From contig JAHDWB010000012.1 in assembly GCA_023382595.1 (NCBI GenBank), positions 1 through 36,649 on the forward strand: a DNA stretch of 36,649 nt. The letters run 5' to 3'. The DNA is from Anaerolineales bacterium. GTDB lineage: Bacteria; Chloroflexota; Anaerolineae; Anaerolineales; Villigracilaceae. The number at the start of each line of letters is the position of its first letter. Position 1 is the stretch's first letter. Positions 1 through 8,800 of the stretch are shown here, one piece after another. The notes below the pieces were generated by a model that worked only from the letters and a program-made list of their open reading frames with translations, made no database searches and was not told where the DNA came from. The translations under genes and the position numbers were made by a program.

Positions 1-9
1 ATGCCGATT

Positions 10-39
10 CCACCCCCCATATCTGGGGGGTGGGCTTTT
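10..39 (+). terminator. Rho-independent terminator of an upstream gene
   Basis: CCACCCCCC (10-18) pairs with GGGGGGTGG (25-33) around a six-base loop, and CTTTT follows. The stem is very GC-rich and the T tract short. It probably ends a gene lying to the left of the window. Confidence 0.55.
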
Positions 40-151
40 GGAATAACCTTCGATCCGACAAATTTTTGATGACAAAATGGGACTTCCCCCCGCCTCACTT
101 TGCGAATTGGGAAGGTCACGTTTGCCTACGCGAAACGGCAAGCTGGATATT

Positions 152-188
152 AAAGAGACAGTCACCGTAAAGATGACTGTCTCTTTTT
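152..188 (+). terminator. Strong Rho-independent terminator
   Basis: AAAGAGACAGTCA (152-164) pairs perfectly with TGACTGTCTCTTT (174-186) around a nine-base loop, and the right arm runs into TTTTT. The A tract on the left arm allows function on both strands. No gene is visible in 1-279, so the two hairpins (10-39 and this one) are the only structure before the first gene. Confidence 0.75.
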
Positions 189-279
189 AGAAAGACAAAG
201 ATCGGATGGGGTGTAGAATTCGCTCAAGCCCGAAAAAATCCACTACAATAAGGGAAACCAACCTTCAAGGAGGAACCCC

Positions 280-1044
280 ATGTACACGACCGATCAATAC
301 GAAGGCGTGCTGGCGGAAACGGTCACGATGACCGGCGCGAACGGAGAGACGATCAATGCCTATCTGGCGCGTCCGTTGGGCGGAAGCAAGTTCCCTGCCG
401 TGGTGCTGGCGCATCACATGCCCGGCTGGGACGCTTGGTATCGCGAAGCCACCTATAAGTTCGCGCTGAACGGCTATGCCGCCATCACCCCCAACCTGTA
501 CTTCCGCGCGGGGCACGGCACGCCCGAAGACGTGGCGGCAAAGGTCCACGCCGACGGCGGCATCCCCGACGATCAGGCAGTCGGCGACCTCGAAGGCGCC
601 ATGCAGCACGTCCGCGCGCTCGACTACGTCAACGGCAAGGTCGGCATCTTCGGAACCTGCTCCGGCGGACGGCATGCCTATCTCGCCGCCTGCCGTGTGA
701 AAGGCTTCGATGCGATCGTGGATTGCTGGGGCGGACGCGTGGTGATGACGCCCGAACAATTGAACGACAAATGCGCCGTCTCGCCTCTCGACCATACCCG
801 CGACCTGTCCTGCCCCATCCTGGGTTTGTTTGGCGAAGAGGATTCCAGCCCCACGCCCGAGCAGGTGCGCATCCACGAAGAGGAACTCAAAAAGCACGGC
901 AAGACCTACGAATTCCACATGTACCCCAAGGCAGGTCACGGCTTCTTTTATTACCACCGTCCCAACTACCGGCAGGAGCAAGCCGTGGACGGCTGGAAGA
1001 AGGTCTTCGCGTTCCTGGAAAAATATCTACAGCCCGCTGGTTGA
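280..1044 (+). CDS. Dienelactone hydrolase family protein
   Basis: 254-aa alpha/beta hydrolase of the dienelactone hydrolase family, which cleaves cyclic esters or related small esters in the cytoplasm; the true substrate cannot be read from sequence. The nucleophile elbow is GTCSGG, with Cys127 in the place of the family's catalytic cysteine. Asp188 in GEEDSS and His220 in KAGHGF complete the triad. No signal peptide is seen. AAGGAGG stands just before the ATG, which fixes the start. The last two residues and the stop codon fall inside a palindromic intergenic repeat (1037-1169), so the native C-terminus was probably reset by insertion of that repeat. The DUF6295 gene follows on the same strand. 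Confidence 0.88.
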   Translation: MYTTDQYEGVLAETVTMTGANGETINAYLARPLGGSKFPAVVLAHHMPGWDAWYREATYKFALNGYAAITPNLYFRAGHGTPEDVAAKVHADGGIPDDQAVGDLEGAMQHVRALDYVNGKVGIFGTCSGGRHAYLAACRVKGFDAIVDCWGGRVVMTPEQLNDKCAVSPLDHTRDLSCPILGLFGEEDSSPTPEQVRIHEEELKKHGKTYEFHMYPKAGHGFFYYHRPNYRQEQAVDGWKKVFAFLEKYLQPAG

Positions 1045-1169
1045 GTAGACGCGAGCACAGCGAGCAGCATATCGAAACCAGCAATCAGACGGGCAACTTC
1101 CCGAAATAAAGGCATCTCTGTCACTTGTTGGTTTCGATACGGCGGACGAACACCGCCTACTCAACCAAC
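1037..1169. repeat. Inverted pair of REP-like palindromic repeats
   Basis: Two about 43-bp units face each other. The first (1037-1081) begins GGTTGAGTAGACGCGAGCAC and ends TATCGAAACCAG. The second (1127-1169), read on the minus strand, begins GTTGGTTGAGTAGGCGG and ends GTATCGAAACCAAC. Each unit has self-complementary ends (GGTT...AACC), and the pair can fold into one long hairpin. The motif GGTTGAGTAG...TATCGAAACC resembles REP-type repeats common in high-GC bacteria (established pattern, not searched here). The repeat overlaps the stop codon of the preceding hydrolase gene. Confidence 0.75.
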
Positions 1170-1187
1170 GGAATAAGGAAATCACCA

Positions 1188-1463
1188 ATGTGCACCATGA
1201 TCACACACAAGATCAGCGTGGAAGGCAGCGGCAAAGGGCGGCAAGGCTGGTTCCGCTTGCAGCAGGCGAATGTCTCCTATGACCATCCCTTCGACGCGCC
1301 CTATGAACATTCCCTAAACATTGACTTCGTGGACGAATCGCAGGGTCCCTCCGCGCGGGTGGCGGTCGAGTTGAGCGAATCCGCAGCGAGGGAACTGGCG
1401 CATACCATCCTGTCCGTGCTGGCGGAGGCGGAGGCGGGCGGACATATCATCAAGGAAGCCTGA
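1188..1463 (+). CDS. DUF6295 family protein
   Basis: 91-aa soluble protein of unknown function. The opening MCTMI, the GSGKGRQGWFRLQQA block, the HPFDAPYEHSLNIDFV block and the RVAVELS helix start match what I recall of the DUF6295 family, which covers this whole length. The ATG at 1188 is preceded by AAGGAAA. An in-frame upstream start at 1125 lies inside the palindromic repeat and is rejected. No membrane segment or signal peptide is present. It may share a transcript with the hydrolase 143 bases upstream, but the repeat pair between them could form a strong hairpin. Confidence 0.72.
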   Translation: MCTMITHKISVEGSGKGRQGWFRLQQANVSYDHPFDAPYEHSLNIDFVDESQGPSARVAVELSESAARELAHTILSVLAEAEAGGHIIKEA

Positions 1464-1582
1464 AATCCCAACGTTGGAGGGAGGTACATGCTGATATACT
1501 TGGAATCAACTCTGGGAGCGGACGAAGCGCAGCATCCTACACATGGCAGAATCCGTTCGCAAAAAGAGAAAGCGAGGCTGAA

Positions 1583-2383
1583 ATGATGAAACGTCACTGG
1601 AAGAAAATCCTTGCGGGGAGCATGCTGCTTCTCGCCCTGGTTGCCTGCGGAACCGAGACCCCCACGCCGGAGTCCGTGGTCCCGCTGATGATGGAACAAC
1701 CCACGCCCGAACTGCAGCCAGCCGCCGAACAGTTGGAAGCCGCCGCTGCCGCGAACGATTGCGCCAACCGCTACCTGCCGGTCGTGCAGGGCGCGACCTG
1801 GAATTACAGGTTAACGGGCATCATCAACGATACCATGACGCGCCGCATCATCAACGCGCAGCCGACCACCTTTACCGACCAGGACACCTTCGGCTCCGGC
1901 ATCATCCGCAATGGAAGTTGGCAGTGCGCGGGCGGCAATCTCACCGCTCTGGACCCCGCCAGCGGCACGTCCATCAGCATCAGTTCGGAAGGGGTCTGGG
2001 TGGAGTTCCGCACGGTTTCGCAGACGGGCATCACCCTGCCCGCCGCGCTCAACCCGGGAGATAACTGGGCGCAGTCTGTCACCATCGAAGGCAAGCTGGC
2101 GATCGGCGCCGCCCAATATGATGCGCGCAATATCATCAATAACAATTGCACCGCCGTAAACTTTGAATCCGTGATCGTAACAGCGGGCACGTTCAACGCC
2201 TTCCGCGTGGATTGCCGCACGACGATGGATCTGACCGTGGACATCCCGGATAAACCCAGCCGCAACGCGCTCACCCTCAATGTGACCAACTGGTATGTCG
2301 AAAACATCGGCTTGATCAAAACCGTCACCGCCGGGGATGGGCTGGACGGCACGATGGAATTGCAGTCTTACATCATCCCGTGA
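1583..2383 (+). CDS. Predicted lipoprotein of unknown function
   Basis: 266 aa. The N-terminus is a lipoprotein signal: KRHWKK, a hydrophobic run, then a lipobox ending LVAC with Cys22 as the lipidated residue. A Thr/Pro/Glu-rich spacer (about residues 24-60) follows, then a beta-rich domain beginning near NRYLPVVQGATWNYRLTG. The PVVQGATWNY opening is typical of uncharacterised extracellular Chloroflexota proteins. Four cysteines in the folded part could form disulfides. GAGG lies about 9 bases before the ATG. A -10-like TATACT at 1495-1500 would give a leader of about 80 bases. The protein is expected to be anchored outside the cell membrane; no catalytic motif is seen. Confidence 0.75.
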   Translation: MMKRHWKKILAGSMLLLALVACGTETPTPESVVPLMMEQPTPELQPAAEQLEAAAAANDCANRYLPVVQGATWNYRLTGIINDTMTRRIINAQPTTFTDQDTFGSGIIRNGSWQCAGGNLTALDPASGTSISISSEGVWVEFRTVSQTGITLPAALNPGDNWAQSVTIEGKLAIGAAQYDARNIINNNCTAVNFESVIVTAGTFNAFRVDCRTTMDLTVDIPDKPSRNALTLNVTNWYVENIGLIKTVTAGDGLDGTMELQSYIIP

Positions 2384-2544
2384 CGAATTTTCACGTTTCT
2401 GCGGTCCTGTTACTCCGCAGTAAAATTAGACCGTACATGACTGCTGGTAATTCCCGGCAATAAAAATACCATCCCCTCGCTCGTATTTGCCTATGCGAAT
2501 TTTAGATACGGTCTATCGGGCAAGGATTTCCGAGATCGTATCCG

Positions 2545-2817
2545 CTACGGCAGCGGCTCCAGCGACTCTTCCACCACCCGATAGACCGTGTCATGCACGT
2601 GCACCGGCTGTACGACGCGCACTGCCACGTCATCGCCGGGCTTCACCCAAATAATGCTGTGATGCTCGACCTCCATGGAGGTCACGCGCTGTGTAAAATC
2701 CGTCGAATATCCAACGATGTGTATCTTGTCCCCCAGTTTCAGGCTGTCGGTCAGCGTCAATACCGCCACACCGAGATGACTATAGTAGTGTGTCACCTTT
2801 CCTGCTTCCACTTCCAT
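2545..2817 (-). CDS. Small EF-Tu domain 2-like beta-barrel protein
   Basis: 90-aa free-standing beta-barrel like domain 2 of translation factors such as EF-Tu. The pattern EVEAGKVTHYYSHLGVAV, then LKLGDKIHIVG, TDFTQRVTSMEVEH and KPGDDVAVRV is that of the small translation-elongation-factor-like proteins found alone in many bacteria and archaea. It lacks the GTPase domain, so it is not an elongation factor itself; its role is unknown. The start was moved from 2856 to the inner ATG at 2817 because AGGAG lies 7 bases before it and nothing suitable precedes 2856. It converges with the lipoprotein gene across a 161-bp spacer. Confidence 0.75.
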   Translation of the reverse strand: MEVEAGKVTHYYSHLGVAVLTLTDSLKLGDKIHIVGYSTDFTQRVTSMEVEHHSIIWVKPGDDVAVRVVQPVHVHDTVYRVVEESLEPLP

Positions 2818-2951
2818 CAGATTGCTCCTGCCCGAGGGAATGGCGGTCTCAGGCATCTATACTGTAGCACAAAACAGGGTCCGATTTCCAGCCTTCCGCT
2901 TCGCGCTTAACTCGAACCTGCCTTTTCCATCCCAAACCCCGCCCGCGCTGA

Positions 2952-2957
2952 TATACT
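2952..2957 (+). promoter_or_regulatory. -10 element placing the start codon at the mRNA 5' end
   Basis: TATACT ends 7 bases before the ATG at 2965 and no Shine-Dalgarno sequence is present. The expected transcription start falls at or next to the A of the ATG, which suggests a leaderless mRNA. Confidence 0.4.
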
Positions 2958-2964
2958 TCCGCGC

Positions 2965-3411
2965 ATGAGCATCCGCTTGAAAGGCATTCTGGTACAAGGG
3001 TATCAGGTCGCTTCGCGTCCCTCGGACGCCTATCCGTACGGCACATTGGAAAAACAAATTCCCTTCTTTCAAGCGCTCGGCTTGGACCTTTCCAATTTCC
3101 ATAACGGCACGCTTAACATCTCCATTGCGCCGCTCACTTTCGCCATATCCGCGCCGGAGTTCACCTTCGAGCGCGTCGAATGGACCGACCTGCACCCGCC
3201 GGAGACGTTCTCCTTCTCGCGCTGTACGGTCATCTTCAAGGGCGTGAAATACGCAGGCTGGGTGTATCATCCGCACCCGGAGACAAAACGGAAACACTTC
3301 CAGGATCCGTCCATGATCGAGGTGATCGCGCACGAGATTCCCCAAATCCGTTACGGGGATGAGCTTGAGTTGGAGCTGAACGAACGCGAGACCACGGTCA
3401 GCGGCGGGTAA
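2965..3411 (+). CDS. Unknown protein, possible CTP-dependent riboflavin kinase fold
   Basis: 148 aa, soluble. I do not recognise a close family. The order of elements recalls archaeal CTP-dependent riboflavin kinases: an opening beta strand IRLKGILVQG, a GTLNISI strand in the middle, and a closing MIEVIAHEIPQIRYGDELEL segment like the family's final strand-helix-strand. The family's PGTLN motif appears here as HNGTLNI. The central part (about residues 60-115) differs, so function is only a weak inference. There is no ribosome binding site; a -10 element directly upstream suggests leaderless expression. It is transcribed away from the EF-Tu-D2-like gene, 147 bases off. Confidence 0.6.
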   Translation: MSIRLKGILVQGYQVASRPSDAYPYGTLEKQIPFFQALGLDLSNFHNGTLNISIAPLTFAISAPEFTFERVEWTDLHPPETFSFSRCTVIFKGVKYAGWVYHPHPETKRKHFQDPSMIEVIAHEIPQIRYGDELELELNERETTVSGG

Positions 3412-3479
3412 AATTGGGGAAACAGCGGTCAGGCACGGGCTTGGGAAAGATGCGTTCTCCATATCACCCATAAGTTCTA

Positions 3480-3514
3480 GTACAACGACAAAAGTTCGGC
3501 GCGTCGTGTACAAT
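3480..3514 (+). promoter_or_regulatory. Promoter with overlapping imperfect palindrome
   Basis: Extended -10 TGTACAAT at 3507-3514. It overlaps the right half of an imperfect inverted repeat, GTACAACGAC (3480-3489) and GTCGTGTAC (3503-3511). Such a layout suits a repressor operator, but this is inference. Confidence 0.35.
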
Positions 3515-3540
3515 GATGTCATTCGCCAAAGGGATACGTC

Positions 3541-4281
3541 ATGCGCATTGCTTTCATATCAGATATACATGGCAACCATACAGCCTTGCAGGCTGTCCTT
3601 GCGGATATTAAGAAGCAGGGCGCCGATCAAGTGGTCTGCCTTGGCGATGTGGTCAGCCTGGGTCCGCAGCCGCGGGAGGTTATTGAGGCGCTGCATGAAG
3701 TGAACAGCATTAACATCAAGGGCAACCACGATGCCGCTATTCTCGAGCCTGAGAGATCGGCGCAATACGAGATCACCCCGCATTTGATCCCTGACCTGCA
3801 CTGGGGGCGCGAACGCCTGACTGCCGACGACTTCGACTTTATCCGTTCGTTCAAGCCCATGCACGAGATCGAATTTCCGAATGGGATCAAACTGCTGGCA
3901 TTCCACGGTTCGCCGCTTGCCACCACCGATATCATCCTTGCCACCACTCCGACCGAAACGCTCGATCATTATTTCCACGGTCACTCCGCCGATGTCTTTA
4001 TCGGCGGTCACTCGCACATCCAGATGCACCGCCGTTATGGAAAGAGGCTGGTCGTCAACAGCGGCAGTGTCGGCAATGCCTTCGAGTTCGCGTATTCGCC
4101 CGGCAACCCGCCGCGCCTGCTTCCCTGGGCGGAATATGCCGTCCTGAGCCAGTCTGGGAACGATCTCCAGGTCGACCTGCACCGCGTGTACTTTGACATT
4201 CCCGCCTTGCTGGCGGAGGTCAGGGCGAGCGGTCTGCCCGGCACAGAATGGTGGCTGAGACAGTATCAATCTTCCGGCTGA
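3541..4281 (+). CDS. YfcE/MJ0936-type metallophosphoesterase
   Basis: 246-aa cytoplasmic calcineurin-like phosphoesterase. All metal-binding motifs are present: D8-I-H10, GDV with Asp36, GNHD with Asn62 and His63, FHGS with His122, and GGHSH with His157 and His159. This is the small single-domain group that hydrolyses phosphomonoesters or phosphodiesters with two metal ions; the physiological substrate is not predictable. The C-terminal 60 residues (LPWAEYAVL...) are the usual extra beta hairpin and helix. AAAGGGA lies upstream at loose spacing. The protein is complete and conventional. Confidence 0.88.
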   Translation: MRIAFISDIHGNHTALQAVLADIKKQGADQVVCLGDVVSLGPQPREVIEALHEVNSINIKGNHDAAILEPERSAQYEITPHLIPDLHWGRERLTADDFDFIRSFKPMHEIEFPNGIKLLAFHGSPLATTDIILATTPTETLDHYFHGHSADVFIGGHSHIQMHRRYGKRLVVNSGSVGNAFEFAYSPGNPPRLLPWAEYAVLSQSGNDLQVDLHRVYFDIPALLAEVRASGLPGTEWWLRQYQSSG

Positions 4282-4426
4282 GATTTTTGGCTTCCTCCCT
4301 TCCCTTATCGAACATCCCGCGAGAACTAATGAAAAATGCGCCCGTTTCCACGATCTCTTTTGTGATTCCGGCAGAGGGCGCGGCGCAGCACACCGAAGTA
4401 AAACGGGTGGTGTAAATGAAATGGAG

Positions 4427-4432
4427 TAAAAT
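4427..4432 (+). promoter_or_regulatory. -10 element of the four-gene operon
   Basis: TAAAAT in the context GGAGTAAAATTACC, about 50 bases before the ATG at 4482. It resembles the TAAAAT/TATAAT elements before other genes in the window. No clear -35 was found. The 200-bp spacer 4282-4481 holds nothing else recognisable. Confidence 0.4.
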
Positions 4433-4481
4433 TACCGGATTGTATCTGGAAGTTTAACGTCAACTCAGGAGGCAGGTCCGT

Positions 4482-5873
4482 ATGTTCGTTACCAATACCC
4501 TTTACCAGAACGACGATGCATGGAAGAACGTTCCTCTTGGAAAATCGAACCAAACCATCGGCTCATGGGGATGCCTGCTCACATCCGTCACCATGATGCT
4601 TAACGGCATCGGCTATAACGAAACCCCTGTCACCGTCAATGACAAAATGAAAAAAGCCGGCGGTTTTCAGGGGGCGCTTTTTATCCCCAGCGTGCTTCCT
4701 TATATCTGGTCGCATGCCGCCTACCGCGATATGCAGCCATGCGAGAGCGTCCCCCCGCCATTGGCACAGATCGATGCGGCAGTGGCGCAGGGCAAGCCCG
4801 TCATCCTTCAGGTGGATTGGAACAAACAAGCGGGCATCCAGACGCATTTCGTATTGGTCAAGGAAAAACGCGGCAATGACTATGTCATTTACGACCCCTT
4901 CAAATACAGCGGCGACGCTCCCGACAAGGACGTCCTACTGACGACACGCTACAAATTCAACGGTGGAAAGCTCGAAACCGAGATCAGCGCCGTGTTGTGG
5001 TTCGATAACTTCGGCACCGTTCCTCCCAAGCCTCCCACCATCCCCAAGGTGCCCGTCCCCGCCGACAGCGTCACGCTCTACACCAGCGTGGATGATCTCG
5101 CCATGCGCGCCGAGCCGTCGGTCAACGGTTATCTGTTCAAGCGCATGTTGATGGGCGCCGAATTGAAAACCCTCGAACCAAAAGCGGATGTACAAACCAA
5201 ACTCGGCGCACATGGAAAGTGGCTTCACATCCAGGACGCAAAAGGGGATCAGGGATACGTGGCTGCCTGGTACGTTTCAGACAGCAAGGACTCCGCCTCC
5301 TCCCCGTCGATCCCTGCTCCGGCTCCCGCACCGGGTCCCGCCCCGACGCCCGGTCCCGCGCCATCCCCGGCTCCGGCTCCCGTTCCCGTCGGCGCGCTGG
5401 CGCTCTTCCCCACCGAGGAATTGTCCTTCCGCTCAAAACCGATCATCTCGCCTGAAACGCTCCTCCGCCGGCTCGCCGTCACGGAGCAGATCATCAGCCT
5501 TGAACCCGCCGAACAGACGATTGCCAAGGTCGGCGTGGTCAACCAGTGGCTCAAAGTGCAGGATGGGAACAAGAAGGAAGGCTATGTGGCGGCATGGTAT
5601 GTCAAGTACGCAGGCGGCTCCAGCGCCCAGACGACGGACACCTCCACCGACCCGGACGCGGTTATCAAGGTGCGCACCACGGCGGAAGCGGTATCCCTGC
5701 GCCGCCAGCCTTATATCAGCGACTCGACCCTCATCAAGCGCGTGCCGATCAACCATGAGTTTACGATCATCGAGGAAGGCGGCGAGGCAAAGATCGGAGC
5801 GAACAACCAATGGGTCCGCGTAAAGGATGCGACCGACTCGGGCTTTATCGCAGCCTGGTTCCTGACCCGCTAG
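4482..5873 (+). CDS. C39-like papain-fold protease with three SH3-type domains
   Basis: 463 aa. Residues 1-180 form a C39-like cysteine peptidase domain: Cys31 in GSWGCLLTSVTMML, His122 in QTHFVLV and Asp138 in YVIYDPF form the triad. Three SH3-type repeats follow (about 200-268, 305-373 and 388-462), each running from a LYTSVDDLAMRAEP-like strand to GYVAAWYV. A Pro/Ala linker (about 278-303) separates the first two. No signal peptide or membrane segment is visible, unlike secreted peptidoglycan-binding SH3b proteins, so a cytoplasmic role is possible. AGGAGG at 4467-4472 sets the start. It is the first gene of the operon and ends 19 bases before the TIR-WD40 gene. Possible substrates are the partner proteins; this is inference. 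Confidence 0.8.
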   Translation: MFVTNTLYQNDDAWKNVPLGKSNQTIGSWGCLLTSVTMMLNGIGYNETPVTVNDKMKKAGGFQGALFIPSVLPYIWSHAAYRDMQPCESVPPPLAQIDAAVAQGKPVILQVDWNKQAGIQTHFVLVKEKRGNDYVIYDPFKYSGDAPDKDVLLTTRYKFNGGKLETEISAVLWFDNFGTVPPKPPTIPKVPVPADSVTLYTSVDDLAMRAEPSVNGYLFKRMLMGAELKTLEPKADVQTKLGAHGKWLHIQDAKGDQGYVAAWYVSDSKDSASSPSIPAPAPAPGPAPTPGPAPSPAPAPVPVGALALFPTEELSFRSKPIISPETLLRRLAVTEQIISLEPAEQTIAKVGVVNQWLKVQDGNKKEGYVAAWYVKYAGGSSAQTTDTSTDPDAVIKVRTTAEAVSLRRQPYISDSTLIKRVPINHEFTIIEEGGEAKIGANNQWVRVKDATDSGFIAAWFLTR

Positions 5874-5892
5874 GAAGAACCGAAGTTCCCTT

Positions 5893-8800
5893 ATGCCCGT
5901 CGAACGAAAGACCAGCGTCTTCATTTCCTATTCGCGCAAGGACAAACGCTTTGCGCGAAAGTTGAATGACGCCCTCGAACAACAGGATATCAAAGCCTGG
6001 GTGGACTGGGAGGATATCCCGTCCACTGCCGATTGGATGGCAGAGATCACCGCCTCCATCGAGGGGGCGGACGCCCTGGTCTTCGTCCTCAGCCCGAATT
6101 CCATCAAATCCGAAGTGTGCGCGAAGGAACTCGAACTTGCCATTCTGGGGAACAAGAAGATCATCCCGGTCTTGTACCGCGACGTGGACAAACGGATGAA
6201 AATGCACCCAAAACTGGCAGCCACCAATTGGGTGTTGATGCGCCCCAAAAAGGAAAGTTTCAACCTGGCGCTTGCCCAGCTCATCGAAAGCATCAAGACC
6301 GACCTCGGCTGGGTGAAACAACACACGCGCCTGCTGCAGCGCGCCACCGAGTGGAACGCCAAACAGCGAACCCGCATCCACCTGCTGCAAGGCTCCGACC
6401 TGACGGACGCCGAACGCTGGATGGCGGATTCAACCATCTACGACGACCGCCACGTCACGCCGCTGCAGGCGGAATACATCATTGCCAGCCGAAAAGGCGC
6501 GATCGGACGGCAAAGAAGCCTGATCGTCGGCGTGCTCCTGTTCGCCCTGTTCAGTCTCATGCTGATGCTGTATGCGTTCCGGCAAACGGAAAACGCCGAA
6601 CATACCGCGCTGCTATTGGAAACCCAGGTGGCGCTGGTGGAAGAGCGCGAGCAATTTGCGCTCACCAAACAAGCCGAGGCGGAGGCAAGTGAACAACTGG
6701 CAATGGACAGGGAACAGGAAGCCCAGAACCAGCAAAGGGCATCCCAGGCGCAGCGCATGGCGGCGCAGGCGGGAGCCTACGCACAACGCGCCGGAGATCT
6801 GGATGTCAGCACCCTGCTTGCTCTCCAGTCACTGAGCATCTCTACATCCTCCGAAGCCGAGGAAGTCATCCGGCAAACCCTCAGCAGGATGGCGACGCCC
6901 ATAACGCAGATACAGCATCAAGGCAGGATATGGAGCGTCCAGGTCAGCGACGACGGTCAATACTTCGTCTCTGCCAGCGCCGATTCCACAGCTTGCGTTT
7001 GGACACTGGACGGCGGGAAAAAGTTCTGCGTCCAACACGATCAGGATGTCATGGATGCCTTTCTAACAGACGACAATCACCTTCTTGTCACCGGCAGTCT
7101 GGACGGTTCCGTGCAGTTTTGGGACGGAGAGAACGGCGAACTCATTACAGCGATCGACCTTGGCTCCAGCGTCAACGACCTGGATATCAACCCGCAAAAC
7201 ACCACCGTCGTGGCGGGGCGCGAAGACGGTCAGATCTCCATCATCGACCTCAACTGGCAGCGGGATGGAACTCCGCTGCCGGACGAAAACTATGTCTACT
7301 CCTTCTCCAGCGGACCGATCACCGTCGTCAAGTTCCATCGCAACGGTCAGTGGGTCGGTATTGGAACCCGGAGCGGACATTCGCGCATCTGGCTGCTTCG
7401 CTCCCCCCTGCCGGAACGCGGACCGAGCCACAAGTCTGAAATATTCAACCTGGTCTTCAGCCCGGATGGAAAACTCATGGTCACCGTCAGCGAAGACAGC
7501 ACCGCTTTCATCTCCCGTGCCGAGACCGGACGCCGGACGCATGTCATTGCCCACAACGACTGGGTCGAAGATGCCACCTTCGGACCGGACAGTTCATGGT
7601 TCGTCACTGCCTCGGACGATAAACTGGTGCGCGTTTTCGACTCGGGAACCGGCGCTGAAAAATTCCGAATGAGCCACGACAGCTACGTCCAGCGCGTAAA
7701 GGTCAGCCCGAACGGCAACTGGATCGCCAGCACAGGCTATGACCTGAGCGTGCGAGTATGGGATTCACACAGCGGCGCATTGATGCTCGAAGCCTCCCTC
7801 GATGGGATCGGTTCAGCCCTCGAGTTCAGCCCGGACGGGAAGCGCCTCATTGCCGGCGACCAGGACGGGAACCTGACCATCTGGGATTTGTCCTCCCTCG
7901 AGCAGCGCGCCGGTTACATCGTCTTCCCGGAATTTATCAACAAAGCTGAGTTCGATCCCGCCGGCGGTTGGATACTGTTCAACACCGACGACAAGACCCT
8001 CTGGCGGATCGGCACTGACGATCTGGCATCCATAAAGGATGGAACGCAAGGCGAACGAGTATATGAATTCGAAGGCTTGACCGCTCTGATAAAGATCAGC
8101 CCAAATTCGCAATGGGTTGCGGTCTCCGAGTATTCCGAAACCGGAGTGTCAAGAGCGCTTCTATACAATCTCGAAACCAAGGTTGAATATTCCCTGCCCC
8201 ACGGCTCAGATATCAGCAGCCTTGCCATCAGCCCGGATAGCAGCCTGCTCGCCGCCACAACGGAGGAGGACTCCTTCGTTCACATTTGGTCCATTGAAAC
8301 CGGCGAAAAACGGGACGAACTTCCATTTGCAGAAACTCCCCTGACGCTTGCCTACAACCCCGCAAATTCAAACCTTGCCATCGGCTTTCAGGGCAGGTCC
8401 ATTCTGTGGGATACGGTCAATGACAAAGAGATCGCCGTGCTCGGGCAAAACGGCGAGATCCGCTCCCTGCTTTTCAACCAGTCTGGCGATCTGCTGGCAA
8501 CTGGCAGCCTGAACGGCAGCATCTTCATCTGGGATATGAATTCCTTGGATCCATCCAACCCTAAACCCGTGTACGAATTCCAGCAAGGTACCCGAATTGA
8601 GATCACAGCGCTGGATTTCAGCCCCAGCCTGCCCTGGCTCGCCTCCGCCGGCAGTGATGGATTCGTGTACCTTTGGGATCTGGAAACAGGTCAGGAAGTG
8701 ACGCGCCTCCCGCACGGAGACAAGGTGTCGGGTGTCAGTTTTTCGCCGGGCAGTAATCTGCTGGCAACCGTATCCCGCAAAACCGTCCAATTTTGGAATT

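Noticed and set aside
2399-2420. CTGCGG...CCGCAG hairpin after the lipoprotein gene as a terminator
   Set aside because: The stem has only 6 bp with a 10-base loop and no T tract follows on the plus strand, so it was not listed.
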